Source: Pycnopodia helianthoides (lineage: Eukaryota; Echinodermata; Asteroidea; Forcipulatida; Asteriidae). Taken from it: a DNA stretch of 64,000 nt. The position numbers and the translations under genes were made by a program. Of the stretch, positions 42,185 through 53,082 are shown piece by piece. The notes under the pieces are model-generated. The model was not told where the DNA came from. It searched no databases and saw only the letters and a program-made list of their open reading frames with translations. Within the stretch, counting starts at the first letter, position 1. Each line of letters begins with the position of its first letter. The stretch covers positions 7,599,725 to 7,663,724 of the forward strand of contig CM063256.1 in the NCBI GenBank assembly GCA_032158295.1. Reading direction: 5' to 3'.

Positions 42185-43388
42185 AAGCTCCTGTTTTATT
42201 GTTAAGGGAGAACACTGCTTGCTACATCCCTCCCTTCCTCATCTTGTGTCCCATTCTCAACCTCCCACTCCATTGCCATTTCCAATAAAACCCAACCCCC
42301 CCTCCTCCTCCCCGACCAACCTTTGCGTTCTCACTCTTATTTTTTTTCTTAACGGTCCATATTTTAAACACCTTCCGTAACATTCCCCTCAACTTTTGTT
42401 GTTGTTGTTGAGAAATTTACGCACTAGATCAAGTGACCTATCACTGTAAACGTCACTACCTCACACTGCCACGGATGACGTCCGTCCGTGTGCAAATTTT
42501 CTGCAAAATATTATCAAAACCTTGTCAAAACACCCAATAAGGATCGCTTTTGATTTGACTCTTCTTTCCTTTTGTTTTGCTGTTGTAAGAGGATCCATCA
42601 AAACACTGTAGGAGATTGTTTTCACCAACACATTATGATAATTGTTATCGCGCATTACCATAGGGTATGTAGCCCCCTATCATCCTATCTGTATCATAAT
42701 ACACATCAACAAGAATAATTGTAGTCTGCATTCAAGCCTGTAATTGGATCGTAAAGAGATGTTCCCTCAGATCTGTGGTCAAAATGCTAATCGGTGAAAA
42801 CATCCTACAAGCTTTGAGAATTTTTCATCTTGAAATGTTTTTTTTGTTCTTAATCCAGCATAAATTGCGTTTCATTATTGTTTGCTCCAAATCATCTTCT
42901 TTTGTTGTTGATATCAGCGGAGTTGCCCCCCAAATTCCCAGATGACAAATATTTTTGAAAAGGCTGTCCGGTTAAACAAAAATGTTTGCACTTCTGTGTT
43001 GAAATAGAGTTGAAGTGTTTGCCTACATTGACAAAGTAGTTAGTGAGTAAATTTAAAAACTGACCCAGCCTAATAGAAAGAAGCTTTTCTTCCCTCAAGA
43101 GATGTAAAACAGTTTGGTTTTGCCTTTTGGGATTTTTTTTAAGGACACAAAAAAGTTGAAGAAAAAAAAAAACTTGTTTATCTTGGGCTCTGGTTTCAAT
43201 TGAAATGCGTCCATTGATATTTAACTGTAAAAAGCATTGGTTGTCAATCAATATCTTTGAGCCAGTGTTTTTTTTTTTGTCCGTCTGTGTCCGTGATGTT
43301 GTCGTTGGGAAACACCGCTTGGCGTCATCGCTCCGAAAATTCTGAAACCTACACCATTATCTCCCTCCTCGTTTTACATTTATGTATT
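42185..43388. other. No gene recognised
   Basis: C-rich 42230-42330. The 119-aa minus frame 42892-43251 has no recognisable motif and includes a poly-A-derived run. Confidence 0.5.
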
Positions 43389-43389
43389 T

Positions 43390-43420
<31 letters not shown>

Positions 43421-43456
43421 ACACACACACACAAAATATATATATATATATATATT
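43390..43456. repeat. Compound (CA)n(TA)n microsatellite
   Basis: About 21 CA units with one GA interruption, then about 10 TA units. Confidence 0.95.
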
Positions 43457-43457
43457 G

Positions 43458-44294
43458 ACTTTCTGGTGGACTCTAGCCGTTCGAAGTTCAAAGGGAGGTA
43501 GGGATTTCTGGAGTGTACAATGGGGGAGAGTCCAAGAGAGACGTTGACCTTTAGTGAGTAACAATAGGGTGCGAAGCTCGTGTGACGTGCTTGCTGCACG
43601 TAGCACTTGGTATGACATCAGGACATCGGATAGTTTTTTTTTCTTTCTTCTTCATCATCGGGATTCGTGTGTCGTTGTTGACCACTCCGCATCCGGAGCT
43701 CGGTCGGTGGCTTGTCTATGATACAAAAGACACACACACACACAGAGCCACACGCAGATTCAACAATGTCCTCGCTGGGTGGATGTCACTGCTGACGTGG
43801 TACCGGGGAAAGAGTGTGATTCTACTGGGACAAAAAATGCATCTGTTAGTGGTGGGTTTTTTTGGGGGGGGGGGTTCAGATTGTGAGGAACGCTCGAGTG
43901 GTAACCCTCGAACCCAGACGAACAGTGTGATTCAGGTCACCTACCAACACGCACCAATTGGAATCTTTTGTTGACTGCATTCTGAGCTTTGACCACTCAG
44001 TCAAACCTGCCTGGATGATTTGCTTACCAAAGAGGTTGTTTTTTTTCCTCTCATTCTGTGGACAATAATGATGTCATGCTACGTTAACTTGACAATCAGC
44101 TGATTGAATTGGCTCCGTCTATGCAACAGTTGCACGCAGGGGCAAGGTGAAACATGTGCATTTATCAGCATTTCATTTAGTCTAGCTGTCGCTCACGATA
44201 CGGTTGTGGCCAAAAAAAGCCAAGTGGTACTGGGCTCTTGTGAGAAGTGCTAATGGAGTCACCCCCACCGTCAAGCCTCAGGAGTTTGCTGTGT
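43458..44294. other. No gene recognised
   Basis: The 130-aa plus frame 43582-43974 runs through CA repeats and a G run (43864-43873) and is rejected. The sequence becomes CpG-richer towards 44294. Confidence 0.45.
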
Positions 44295-44713
44295 GACACC
44301 TCTTCCCCTCCTCTCCACCCCCCACTAAAGAAGCAAAAGCCCAACAAACAAAAAAGTGCTTATTCCGTCGACTGCTCCTTGAGCATGAGACCAACATCTC
44401 GTACACCGTTATAACAAATGTCAGAGAGCGGAGCCTGCGGTGTTTATTCTGCTGTCGTGGACGTCCCATGGAAAGGCCGAAACCCGCCGAGGTTCTAAAA
44501 CATTTTCTGGTCAACGGCGGACTTCACCAGCGCGATCGACTCGCAGGAGGGGGCTTGTCTCTTCACGCGGCCGGGGCTACGACGTGTCCGCTCAGTCATA
44601 AGGTTTTTGTGGGGTGGGAGAACAGGCGCAATCCTCGGGTAGTGGGTGAGGGGCAGATGCGGAGCGAGGAGGCCGCTCTGCATCTGTGTCCGGCAACAAA
44701 CATGAAGGTTTTA
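44295..44713 (+). CDS. Candidate alternative first exon (CpG-rich open segment)
   Basis: A frame is open from the TGA at about 44292 to 44713, with ATG codons at 44468 (MERPKPAEVLKHFLVNGG) and later. It ends ATGAAGGTTTTAG followed by GTAAGTGAG. The end phase is the same as the 40556-40616 exon, so splicing to 55086 would read VLGDVRV. The segment is GC- and CpG-rich relative to its surroundings, as promoter-proximal exons often are. The antisense strand is also open in places and the peptide matches nothing I know, so a non-coding first exon is equally possible. Confidence 0.3.
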
Positions 44714-44806
44714 GGTAAGTGAGTTCTGAAGAAAGTCCGTTAGAGTTTTTTGACCAGATTGCTGGGGTGTGAACCCACCAAACACTGGCAGTGGTTTAGG
44801 TCTGAA

Positions 44807-44975
44807 ATGGAATAATAATACTGGGTTTCTTATATAGCACTTCATCACACCTATAGGGGCGTATCAAAGCGCTCATTATTTATTTTATTATTTTTTTTTC
44901 AACAGGATAATTATGAGACCCATTGATGTAGCACCTTGTAATGGTTTACAAGGTGCTGGGGCACATTCAGACATT
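44807..44975 (-). mobile_element. SINE 3' fragment
   Basis: On the minus strand: CACCTTGTAAACCATTACAAGGTGCTACATCAATGGG-type body (CACCTTGTAAACC and GTGCTACATC), then GTGCTATATAAGAAACCC and (ATT)n. The head is missing. It is the same lineage as 23468-23912. Confidence 0.65.
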
Positions 44976-44984
44976 TCTATTATT

Positions 44985-45281
44985 AAAAAACAAACCGCGC
45001 TGGTTGGCATGGACAGCCGAACGTTAGCAAAACATTCAATCGGGTTAACAGATTGTGTGACCAAGTTCAACATTCCTGCAAACTTTCAATTTAGAAAAGA
45101 ACATACATCCCATGATTGGTTGCTTTGTTTCCAACGAATTCAACACTATTTTCGAATGGTTGTGTAACTTTGTTACAAATCTGCTGTATCTGTTTTTGCT
45201 TTGCATTTTTTGGCTTCCCATAGTTTTCCAACCTTGGTTGGCAAAAACTTGGGCTGTGACGTTGCAATAGAAAGGTCTATA
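44985..45281 (+). repeat. Dispersed repeat family L, copy 2
   Basis: Collinear with 8510-8800 over about 290 bp. The shared conceptual frame TALVGM...KHSIGLTD is open for about 55 codons. Confidence 0.65.
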
Positions 45282-45618
45282 TTCAGTGTATAGCCAAAGA
45301 ATCAGCTTTCTACATTGTGAAATGTTCACAGTGATAACAAGCAACTTCAAGAACAAGTAAAATCCTTGGTTTTTATTTAAAAAAATTTCTTCTGAGCATT
45401 CCCACTTGCACATAACGTTGGTTCGGTACTGTAAGGTCTTTATGTGCTCTCTCATATTTCCATCAATTAAAAGGGGCCTGAAATCCCAAATAGCTATAAA
45501 TCAAAAGAAAAAAACCCAAACTCCACATAATTTGTTTTTCCCTGTTTATATTTGCCAAACCAATAACACATTGGGGTCGATATATCACCAAGAGACTCCA
45601 TTTACCAGTTGCTTTAAA
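45282..45618. other. No gene recognised
   Basis: Unique AT-rich DNA. Confidence 0.5.
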
Positions 45619-45757
45619 ATAATAATAATAATAATGATAATATAATAATAATAGTATAACATATTTGTATAGCGCCTACTGCAAACCAGCCTCTAAGCAC
45701 TTAACGTTCAGTATTTTCCTGCAAGGTATTGTGGAGCTACGTTTTGAAGTATAAGAC
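45619..45757 (-). mobile_element. SINE 3' fragment
   Basis: (ATT/ATA)n tail, TAGCGCCTACTGC-type end and the GTATTTTCCTGCAAGGTATT / GTGGAGCTACGTTTTG body shared with 23468-23912. Confidence 0.65.
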
Positions 45758-46018
45758 CTATTCCTTTGCACTAAACTAAGTTTGTGAAACGCATACAGAA
45801 TTATTGCACGGGTCTAACACTGAACTGATGACATTACCCAACAATTCGATATTTTTTCATAACAGTTGACTGTTAATGATAAATGGACGAATAGTTAAGA
45901 CCGAGTTATGATAATAAACGCCACCCTGGCAGAGATACGCTGGGTGACCTGATTGTGGTTTCCATACCAAAGGGCGACTGGCAATTCTCCATGCATCTTT
46001 GTCGGGGGGGGGGGGGGG

Positions 46019-46297
46019 ACACCCAATTTCATAGAGCTGCTTAAAAAAATGCTTATGACTATGACTGAGAAGATTTTAGGTCACTTCTCCCATATGCCAT
46101 GATGCCATAACATCTGGGTCATTCCGTGTCAAATCAGAACTTCCTTTTTAAAATTGCTTAAAAACATTCTGCTAAGCAGCAATAAGCTGGATACCAGTCA
46201 CAGATGCTACATGTGAAAGGGTATCTTAGCTGGTAACCCTTTTTTTTCTGGTAAGCATAAATTCTTTGGGCTTGAGCAGCTCTATGAAATTGGGCCC
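46019..46297. mobile_element. MITE family E, copy 7 (with internal insertion)
   Basis: CACCCAATTTCATAGAGCTGC to CTCTATGAAATTGGGCCC. About 100 bp after the left end, including TGGGTCATTCCGTGTCAAAT, is foreign to the family. Confidence 0.65.
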
Positions 46298-46298
46298 A

Positions 46299-46492
46299 CG
46301 GCCCAATTTCTCTAAAGCTGTTTAGCAGGAAATAGTGCTTAACACATTTCCTTGCTAAGCAAAAAATGAGTGGGGTACCAGTCGCAACAATGTACACTTT
46401 ATAGAATGCTGGCTGGTAGCCAGTGTCTGGTAAGCAATATTGTTCTGTGCTTAGCAATTTTTTGTGCTTAAAGGCTTTATGAATTTGGGCCC
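46299..46492. mobile_element. MITE family E, copy 8
   Basis: GGCCCAATTTCTCTAAAGCTG to GGCTTTATGAATTTGGGCCC. It abuts copy 7 with only a base or two between, so two E elements are fused head to tail. Confidence 0.7.
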
Positions 46493-46987
46493 AGGACAAT
46501 TGTAATTTTTTGTCCATTGTGGTAATTTGACCGATTCTCACCCATGTGGTTTTTACTCGGCTGTGATCAGTTCTGTTTTTTCATAACTGATGTGAACTTT
46601 GCCTGGGTGATGCGCGGTACAAGAGTTCAATGCAGATCATTTATCTTGCAAAGCAGATCTGGCTGGATCGCTTGTTGTGATTTTCGTCATCCTGTACCAA
46701 GCAGATGTTCGTCCCAAAATGTGTTTTGTTGGACAAAACTTATCCCTCAATTTATAGCTTATTTTTGTGTTCCAATTGTAAATTCACATTCATTACATAG
46801 ATGTCATTGCGACAAATATTAACAGAACAGGGCTGAAGAATTCTTGAGGTCATAAATTGTCTGTTGCTGTCAAATTATCTCCTACTACATACATGTAGAT
46901 CTCCTTTGCCAGAAAAAATACCGCAGCTTAAAAATAATTTCAAAATTGTTTTCGTTAACAGAAGAATAACATCATGTCAAGTGATCT

Positions 46988-47180
46988 GGGCCCAATTTCA
47001 TAGAGCTGCTTAAGCACAAAAAGTATCTAAGCAAAACAAAATTATGCTTACCAGAAGAAGGGTACCGGCCAAACTACCATGTCACATGTACAATTTGTGA
47101 CTGGTATCCTGCTGATTTCTGCTTAGCAGAAAATTGTTAAGCAATATTTTCTGCTTAAGCAGCTCTATGAAATTGGGCCC
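46988..47180. mobile_element. MITE family E, copy 9
   Basis: Both GGGCCC ends intact, 193 bp, GAGCTGCTTAAGCACAAAA and CTTAAGCAGCTCTATGAAAT arms. Confidence 0.85.
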
Positions 47181-47186
47181 TGGGCT

Positions 47187-47293
47187 CAATTTCATGGCTG
47201 GCTGCTTACCACAGTGCCCTGTAAAGCATGTGATTCTATTGGTCGTAAGCGAAGAATTCCGCGGCTAGGAGAACCATAAAATAAGGCCCTGTT
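47187..47293. mobile_element. Diverged relative of the 626-746 fold-back MITE
   Basis: CTCAATTTCATGGCTGGCTGC start and GTAAGCGAAGAATTCCGCGG, ...AAGGCCC end. The left CCGCGG arm is lost. Confidence 0.5.
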
Positions 47294-47349
47294 TTGTGAC
47301 TAGTCCTCTGTTTTAGGGGATTCTTTTCATCACCGGAAATTTGTTAAAA

Positions 47350-47980
47350 AATAAGTTCATGGATTGGTAAATACTCCAAAGATTAAAACCCTCCTACTGT
47401 CAGTGACTCTTGGCAACATTTTCCAGTGAGTTGACCAACCATTTGAAACCATTCGACTGCCAAGGTTGTGTATGGTGGCACGACTGTGCACAGAACTAAC
47501 TGTGTACTGTGTACATGCATTCCCTCATGGTATCATATTGCAGGCTGGCATAGTTTATCTATCATTCAAAACCACAGTGAATGGTATTGAATGGTCAGAC
47601 AGCAAGAGGGTTTTTAAATGGCCATAAACTGATAACAAAGTTGGTGAGAAGCACTGCAGCTGTTGATGATATAAACTATTTTGTTTTAGAACGGATTCTC
47701 TTCGAAGTAATATGGTTTGGATTATTTTTTTTACCCAAAAGCATTTGAATTTGAGAAACAATTCATGGAGATTTCTGAGGGTCGGTGTCCAATTGCGAAT
47801 GCTGCGGCCGGAGATGCGGTTGGTACCCGCTGTCACCTTGCTTTTAAACATGGATGGATTTGACCTTAAAAACACAGTGACATATTTTTTGCTGTTTTTT
47901 TTTACTGTATCTTCCTTTATAATTTTGCCAATAAATCAGTATTACACGACAAAAACCAATCTGGGCCCTGGGCAACATTT
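47350..47980 (+). mobile_element. Family B' element, copy 1, split by a piggyBac-like MITE
   Basis: TTCATGGATTGGTAAATACTCC at the left; after the insert: GAGAAGCACTGCAGCTGTTG, CGAATGCTGCGGCCGGAGATG, GGTACCCGCTGTCACCT and GCCAATAAATCAGTATTAC. Copies at 50425-50818 and 58404-58858. It shares only its first third with family B. Confidence 0.7.
47389..47610. mobile_element. 222-bp piggyBac-like MITE, copy 2, nested in B'
   Basis: CCCTCCTACTGTC...GACAGCAAGAGGG, same length and near-identical to 11478-11699. TTAA flanks at 47383-47386 and 47614-47617, with AA/TTT between TTAA and CCC/GGG. The empty site ATTAATGACCATAAAA is preserved in B' at 58435-58455. Confidence 0.85.
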
Positions 47981-48664
47981 TCTGGGCCCTGGAGATTTAG
48001 GAACGGCTGAACAAAATTAGAGAAAAATTCTTAAAATTAGACAAATTTAAGTTCTGGCTACAACTAATGCATAGCTCAAATTCAAGTTCTGGCCACAATT
48101 CGTGCGTACATGTAGCTCTGCTTATCCGTAATTCCACTTTTCCTTGTCGATACATCTTTCAAGACAGTCCAAGGATCATGAAGGAAGATAAAAGCACGAG
48201 GGCCCCCCCCCTCCCTCCCCTCCCTCCCCCCCACAAAACAACAGAAGAACAGGAAGAGGAAAAAAAAGCCTGGTTGATTTTATTCCGGATGAAATCATCC
48301 GAGTTACTGAGGCATGCATTCTTACTCATCGAAACTTGGGTGGTCTGTCTTTTTTTATTGATATTTCTGTATATTTTTTGTTCACGGCTGCGGTCAAAGC
48401 CAATTTCTAAATTGAAAATACATGGAAACCACCGACTGGGATATAAGGAATCAGTGAGTGATATCTGATGGGATTATTTTATTAGGAAGATACGATTGCT
48501 TCCTTGCAAGACTTTAAAAAGAGCATCCTCCCTGTTTCTTAGGTTAGATATCTTCTTCTTCTTTTTTTGTGGGTGGGTGGGGGGGATGGAAGAGTAGAGG
48601 CATTTCCACAGGCTTATTTTCAATAAGCATGCCATACAACCAACATGTCAGAATTTCTTCATTA
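47981..48664. other. No gene recognised
   Basis: The 133-aa plus frame 48067-48468 includes proline from a C-rich tract (48204-48232). Its LLRHAFLLIETWVVCLFLLI stretch is hydrophobic, but there is no supporting gene structure. Confidence 0.45.
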
Positions 48665-48811
48665 CAGGCATGCAACTTTTCCTCAGATCAGCTGATTTCC
48701 TCTTTTTTTTATTCTCAGTTTTGTACCATTCAAAATTGGAAAAATACTCTACAAAATCATTGAAACTTTGTAATTTCCTCTTTTTTTTGTGAAGTTACAG
48801 TTGCATGCCTG
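48665..48811. mobile_element. 147-bp MITE with 6-bp target duplication, copy 2
   Basis: CAGGCATGCAACT...AGTTGCATGCCTG flanked by TCATTA at 48659-48664 and 48812-48817. Confidence 0.9.
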
Positions 48812-49190
48812 TCATTATCAATGGTAACATTTTGTGTGGAACTGGCCAAAAAAGGGAATACGTTTTGTCGGGTGTTATATCCTGGACAGTATGGAGGTAT
48901 TTCTCTGGAGGATCGGCAGTGATATGAACATTACAATCAGTGCGCCGTCCGATTGAAATTAATCAATTTTGGACGGACAAGACGCTGAAGATTTTTCCGA
49001 GCTGAGAGCGTGGATGGAAAGCTAAAAGAAATGCTACTGTTGTGTGAAGAAGAATGTGGTCTGAAATGGTGTTAGGTTTGGGAGATTTCGATGATATTGT
49101 TTCAGTTTTAAAAGGTCTGGAAAAGTAACAGGAGGATGTGTGTAGCCATATAGCTATAAAAAGGAAGCAAGCTTGGCATTTTTTTTTTTT

Positions 49191-49770
49191 GTAGAAATAT
49201 TTGTTGCCTGGCTGACTTACGCTTACTACTTCATGGAGGAATTGCCTCCATGCCTCTGGTCATTGCCTCCGTGCCCCTGGTCATTGCCTTGGCTAAAAAG
49301 GCCTCTATTTTTGTTGTTGTTTTTGTTTACGAAGAAGAAGTTTCAACTGTAACACTCTGCCTCAAAATCCATACGAAGACTTTTTCCAATGAGCTATGCC
49401 GCTGGTGTGTGTTTGTAAAGTAAAGTCAGCCACAGTTGCTAACATAAAAAAAAATCACCAAGTCCCACGAGAATGTTTGTAGTAGAAACATTTGTTGCCT
49501 GGCTGACTTAGGCTTACTACTTCATGGAGGAATTGCCTCCATGCCCCTGGTCATTGCCTCCGTGCCCCTGGTCATTGCCTTGGCTAAAGAGGCCTCTATT
49601 TTTGTTGTTGTTTTTGTTTACAAAGAAGAAGTTTCAACTGTAACACTCTGCCTCAAAATCCATGCGAAGACTTTTTCCAATGAGCTACATATGCCACTGG
49701 TGTGTGTTTGTAAAGTAAAGTCAGCCACAGTTGCTAACATAAAAATAAAAATCACCAAGTCCCACGAGAA
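49191..49770. repeat. 291-bp direct tandem duplication
   Basis: TTGTTGCCTGGCTGACTTAC at 49201 recurs at 49492 and the whole unit is about 97% identical. Within each unit TGGTCATTGCCTCC/TTGG forms a smaller repeat. The second unit continues into GATGACGTCAATGTAAATGT and a GAAACGTTAAC motif. Confidence 0.9.
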
Positions 49771-50275
49771 TGGTTGATGACGTCAATGTAAATGTCACCG
49801 AAACGTTAACAAAAAAATAAAGGTGTTTCTTGACAAAGAGTTATCAGTGAAAAATTTGGATTGAAATAATGTACTCAATGGTGTATTATGCATTTATTCA
49901 TAATGCACACGTGTACGGAGACCACGATAAAACCATTGCATACATGCACGAACAATTTTATCTGTAATCTTTACAACCTATTCAGATTATTCTTTGACGG
50001 ACGATCCCCCCCCCCCCCGAAAGGTTCGTGTTAACATCTTGACCCTCCACATTGTGGTCGCCCTCGGTTGTATCAACAAGTGCCGACCTTTTGGGTTATT
50101 CATCTAGAAACGAACAAATATTTATTGCGAGACGTTCTCGATGGACGAGTTTTGATACCTATTGTGTTTGTTTGCTCGAGGGCAGTAGGGTAGTTATGGA
50201 TTATATTTGGTCTGATGCAAGTATGCGCAACTGTTTTTGAGCTGACGTGCTGACAGGCACAATACTGTATATTAC
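49771..50275. other. No gene recognised
   Basis: GATGACGTCA...CACCGAAACGTTAAC followed by AATAAA (49776-49822) resembles a retroelement end. A C run lies at 50007-50017. No gene. Confidence 0.45.
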
Positions 50276-50298
50276 ATATATATATATATATATATAAA
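50276..50298. repeat. (TA)n microsatellite
   Basis: About 11 TA units; a second shorter TA run lies at 50396-50409 beyond the poly(A). Confidence 0.9.
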
Positions 50299-50314
50299 AT
50301 TTGTAGGGTAGATG

Positions 50315-50351
50315 GCCTTAGCTTTCGATCCAAACCGGACCTTCGTCAGAG

Positions 50352-50353
<2 letters not shown>
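50315..50353 (-). ncRNA. Compact hammerhead-like ribozyme
   Basis: Minus strand: stem I GCCT, core CTGACGA, extra A, stem II GGTCC/GGATC with GGTTT loop (one G-U), GAAA, GCTA (palindromic AGCT for a dimer-type stem III, cleavage after CUA), stem I AGGC. All core positions are present. It is unrelated in stem sequence to the H1/H2 motifs. Confidence 0.55.

Positions 50354-50392
<39 letters not shown>
50354..50392. repeat. 39-nt poly(A) tract
   Basis: 39 uninterrupted A adjoining the ribozyme, then CC and a TA run. On the ribozyme strand this is a poly(T) immediately upstream. Confidence 0.95.
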
Positions 50393-50395
<3 letters not shown>

Positions 50396-50424
50396 ATATA
50401 TATATATTTCTTTTTTTGTTCACT

Positions 50425-50818
50425 TCCTCCAAAAATGATTCACTGTAAAAACTTACTTGCTGAGAAGCACTGCAGCTGTTGATAGTTTAAACTATTTTGA
50501 GAAAGGATTCCCTTCGAAGTAAGCTGGTTTGGATAATTTTTTTCACCCCGAAACATTTGAATCTGAGAAACGCTTTATGCATGAATCAATTTTCAGATTG
50601 AGGGTGGTGTTTGTTCGCGAATGCTGCGACCAGAGATGCGGTCGGTACCTGCTCTCGGTTCCCTAAAATGTGGATGGATTTGGCGTTCTTGTGAAAAAAG
50701 CTGCGACAGTTTTCTGATGTTTTCTCAGCAAGCACACACTGTATTCAGCTGAAATTTTCACATGTGACTTTTATTGTATCTTTCTTTATAATCTTGCCAA
50801 TAAATCAGCATTACGTTG
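50425..50818 (+). mobile_element. Family B' element, copy 2
   Basis: TTCCTCCAAAAATGATTCAC, GAGAAGCACTGCAGCTGTTG, CGAATGCTGCGACCAGAGAT and TGCCAATAAATCAGCATTAC. The right terminus is missing. Confidence 0.7.
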
Positions 50819-50868
50819 ACAAAATGCTCTATTTAATTTTGCAAGTGATCATTTTTGATATTCTACAT

Positions 50869-51297
50869 GGGTCATTCCACCAAGTTGGGACACAGTATGA
50901 TTTTTTGTGCAATATTTGTCCATATTATGAAAAGAAATCATTTATTTGACCCAATTATTTTATGTAACATTCTCCTTTAAGTGTGAAAATGTTTGATGAA
51001 GTATAAATTGTTTTGATGCATTTTAATGGAAATTATTATGAAAAATGTGTGATTTGGATTTAACACGGACACCGTGTCCTTGTTACATCCAGAAATTCAT
51101 TTTTTCAAATTTGTTAACACTCAAATACATTATTGTGCAAATTCACTTCATGCACTAATTACAAGGAACAAATTGTACCAGGCAAAACCGTTTTCGTGAT
51201 AGTCAGTGATTAAATACAGCCGAAATGGGGCAGGACTAAAATCATGCACAAGTCATACAAATGTCACAAAGTGTTCCCCAACTTGGTGGAATGACCC
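50869..51297. mobile_element. 429-bp MITE with about 25-bp terminal inverted repeats
   Basis: GGGTCATTCCACCAAGTTGG at the left; the complement of the right end is the same 20 bases with one or two differences after them. ACAT flanks both sides (50865-50868, 51298-51301), a likely 4-bp target duplication. The interior has GGACACCGTGTCC, near-palindromic. Confidence 0.8.
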
Positions 51298-51523
51298 ACA
51301 TGTATGATGTAGGGAAAAAACTCAAAAGCACTGAGCTTCTGTCTTTCCCTACGGACTGACAGGATGTATACATTGATAAGATTCTTTTGTACAAGTCAAC
51401 GTAATATCATAATACATAATGTGCACAGCCACAATCATGGGCTACACATTTTTGTCGTAACCATGTTATGAACAACAGTTTGAAAACCAGTGATGTTGCA
51501 TTTATCTCAATGTTGTTTGTAAA

Positions 51524-51865
51524 TTAAAGGTATTGTACACTTTTGGTAACAGCTCAAAACCAGTGTCCACATTTTATGTGATTAAACATATGCATGGACA
51601 AACAAACCTGGGAAAGTTTGAGCTCAATTGGTCATCGAGGTCACGAGAAAATAGTGAAAAGAGATCTTATGTGTTTTCTGTTTTTTCAAATTATCGCGCG
51701 CGATAATTGCTATTGTTTTACTCGTTTCTCAGAAACGATAGCATTTTAGGCAGAAATATTTTAAGGAACTCTTTCTACCATTACTTACTTTAAATCATGT
51801 AAGTTATGTGTGAGTCTGTGAACATTGTGTTTTTCGATCTTCCCAATAGTGCACAGGGCCTTTAA
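51524..51865 (+). mobile_element. MITE family C, copy 5
   Basis: 342 bp, TTAAAGGTATTGTACACTTT to GGGCCTTTAA; palindrome TTATCGCGCGCGATAA at 51690-51705. Confidence 0.85.
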
Positions 51866-52775
51866 TTAACCAGCGCTGTGTGAATGAAGAGTGGAAAGTA
51901 CTTGAGTTTGTCGAATACAAGATCTGCAAAGAGTTACTCAATATTTATGTGTCGTTCATTTGGTGTCTTTGTAACAAAAAGTGTACCCATGATTGTGGCT
52001 GCGCGCATATATAATTGTGTACTAATTCTGAAAAGTTATAACGTATGTACATTGTACATGTCTATTCTGTTTGTGTGAAATAAATGTCAAATCAACCTGT
52101 TCTGATGTAGAGGCGTGTTAAAAAAGGAGATTTTTTAAAATGGGAAAGTCATGTTTTGTAGACTGAATAACCATAACTGGAATTTGTAACATTTGTCCAA
52201 GAGACAGGCGTAAGGCCAAATACGCAATCGGTACGACCACCCGTTGATTGGCACAACATGGCGTCTCGCATTGCGCACAGTCTAATTGAAAAAAAAGCTT
52301 GGAATGCACGCTGGTGATTGAACGATCGTATAAGGCCGATGCCGTCATTAAAACTACCATTTGTAAACCACATGTTTTGTCTTCCGCCGAGCACAAACAT
52401 CCACCAGCAATTCTTTGTGTTGTTGTTCTTGTTTTGTTATTTTAATGCGCATCGTAATATGCACTGGGGAAAAATTATTAATGTTGTATTGAATCTAAAC
52501 AATAGATACATACTATTCCCAGCTGCTTGCACCGCCGTAACTGTTTGTGTTAATGGTGTCCGGCTAATAAATTATGCACACCACACATGTAGTAACTCAA
52601 CTTTCCAAGAGGCGGTGAGAGTCTTTTCCTGAAGACACACAGTTCATGCTGATCGAAATGTCAACTTTTTTTATTACAACATGGGTTCCTTCCTCTCAGC
52701 CTGTCTACTCTTCTATGATGTACATTTCCAAAAAATTCACACCTTAAGAACCTCAGCTGTTATGATTTGAATCTT
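51866..52775. other. No gene recognised
   Basis: Overlapping minus frames (52118-52400) and a plus frame (52318-52632) lack motifs. Confidence 0.5.
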
Positions 52776-53082
52776 CAGGCCTGGAATTTCATCTTAAGAG
52801 CAGGCATGCAACTTTTCCTCGGATCAGCTGATTTCCTCTTTTTTTATTCTCAGTTTTACCATTTAAAATTGAAAAATACCGTACAAAATCATTGACATTT
52901 TTTAATTTCCTCTTTTTTGGTGAAGTTACAGTTGCGTGCCTGTTAGAGAGGGCAAGGCCATTTTCATTTTGTAAAGGGCACTCCATTGGAAAGTCTATGG
53001 GAAACTTTTGAAGGGGCACCAAGGCCATGGGCGGGGCAATGGCGGCCATGGCCTCCGTGGCCTCCGTGTAATTCCAGACCTG
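52776..53082. mobile_element. CAGG-ended family K, copy 2, with nested MITE
   Basis: CAGGCCTGGAATTTCATCTT to TAATTCCAGACCTG. It contains the 142-bp MITE at 52801-52942. The long 145-aa minus frame (52789-53226) crosses both and is repeat-derived. Confidence 0.7.
52801..52942. mobile_element. 142-bp MITE with 6-bp target duplication, copy 3
   Basis: CAGGCATGCAACT...AGTTGCGTGCCTG (one mismatch), flanked by TAAGAG and TTAGAG (5 of 6 match). Inserted into family K. Confidence 0.9.

Noticed and set aside
43582..43974. 130-aa plus ORF
   Set aside because: Its length comes from CA-repeat and poly-G low complexity; no gene structure.
46158..46541. 127-aa minus ORF
   Set aside because: It lies within two fused family E elements; equivalent frames recur in other E copies.
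48067..48468. 133-aa plus ORF with a hydrophobic segment
   Set aside because: Contains a poly-C-derived proline run; no splice signals or homology seen.
49776..49815. Possible hammerhead around GATGACGTCA...CACCGAAACGTTAAC
   Set aside because: TGATGA and GAAAC are present, but stem II cannot be placed between the core boxes without unpaired CC and stem I is only about 3 bp.
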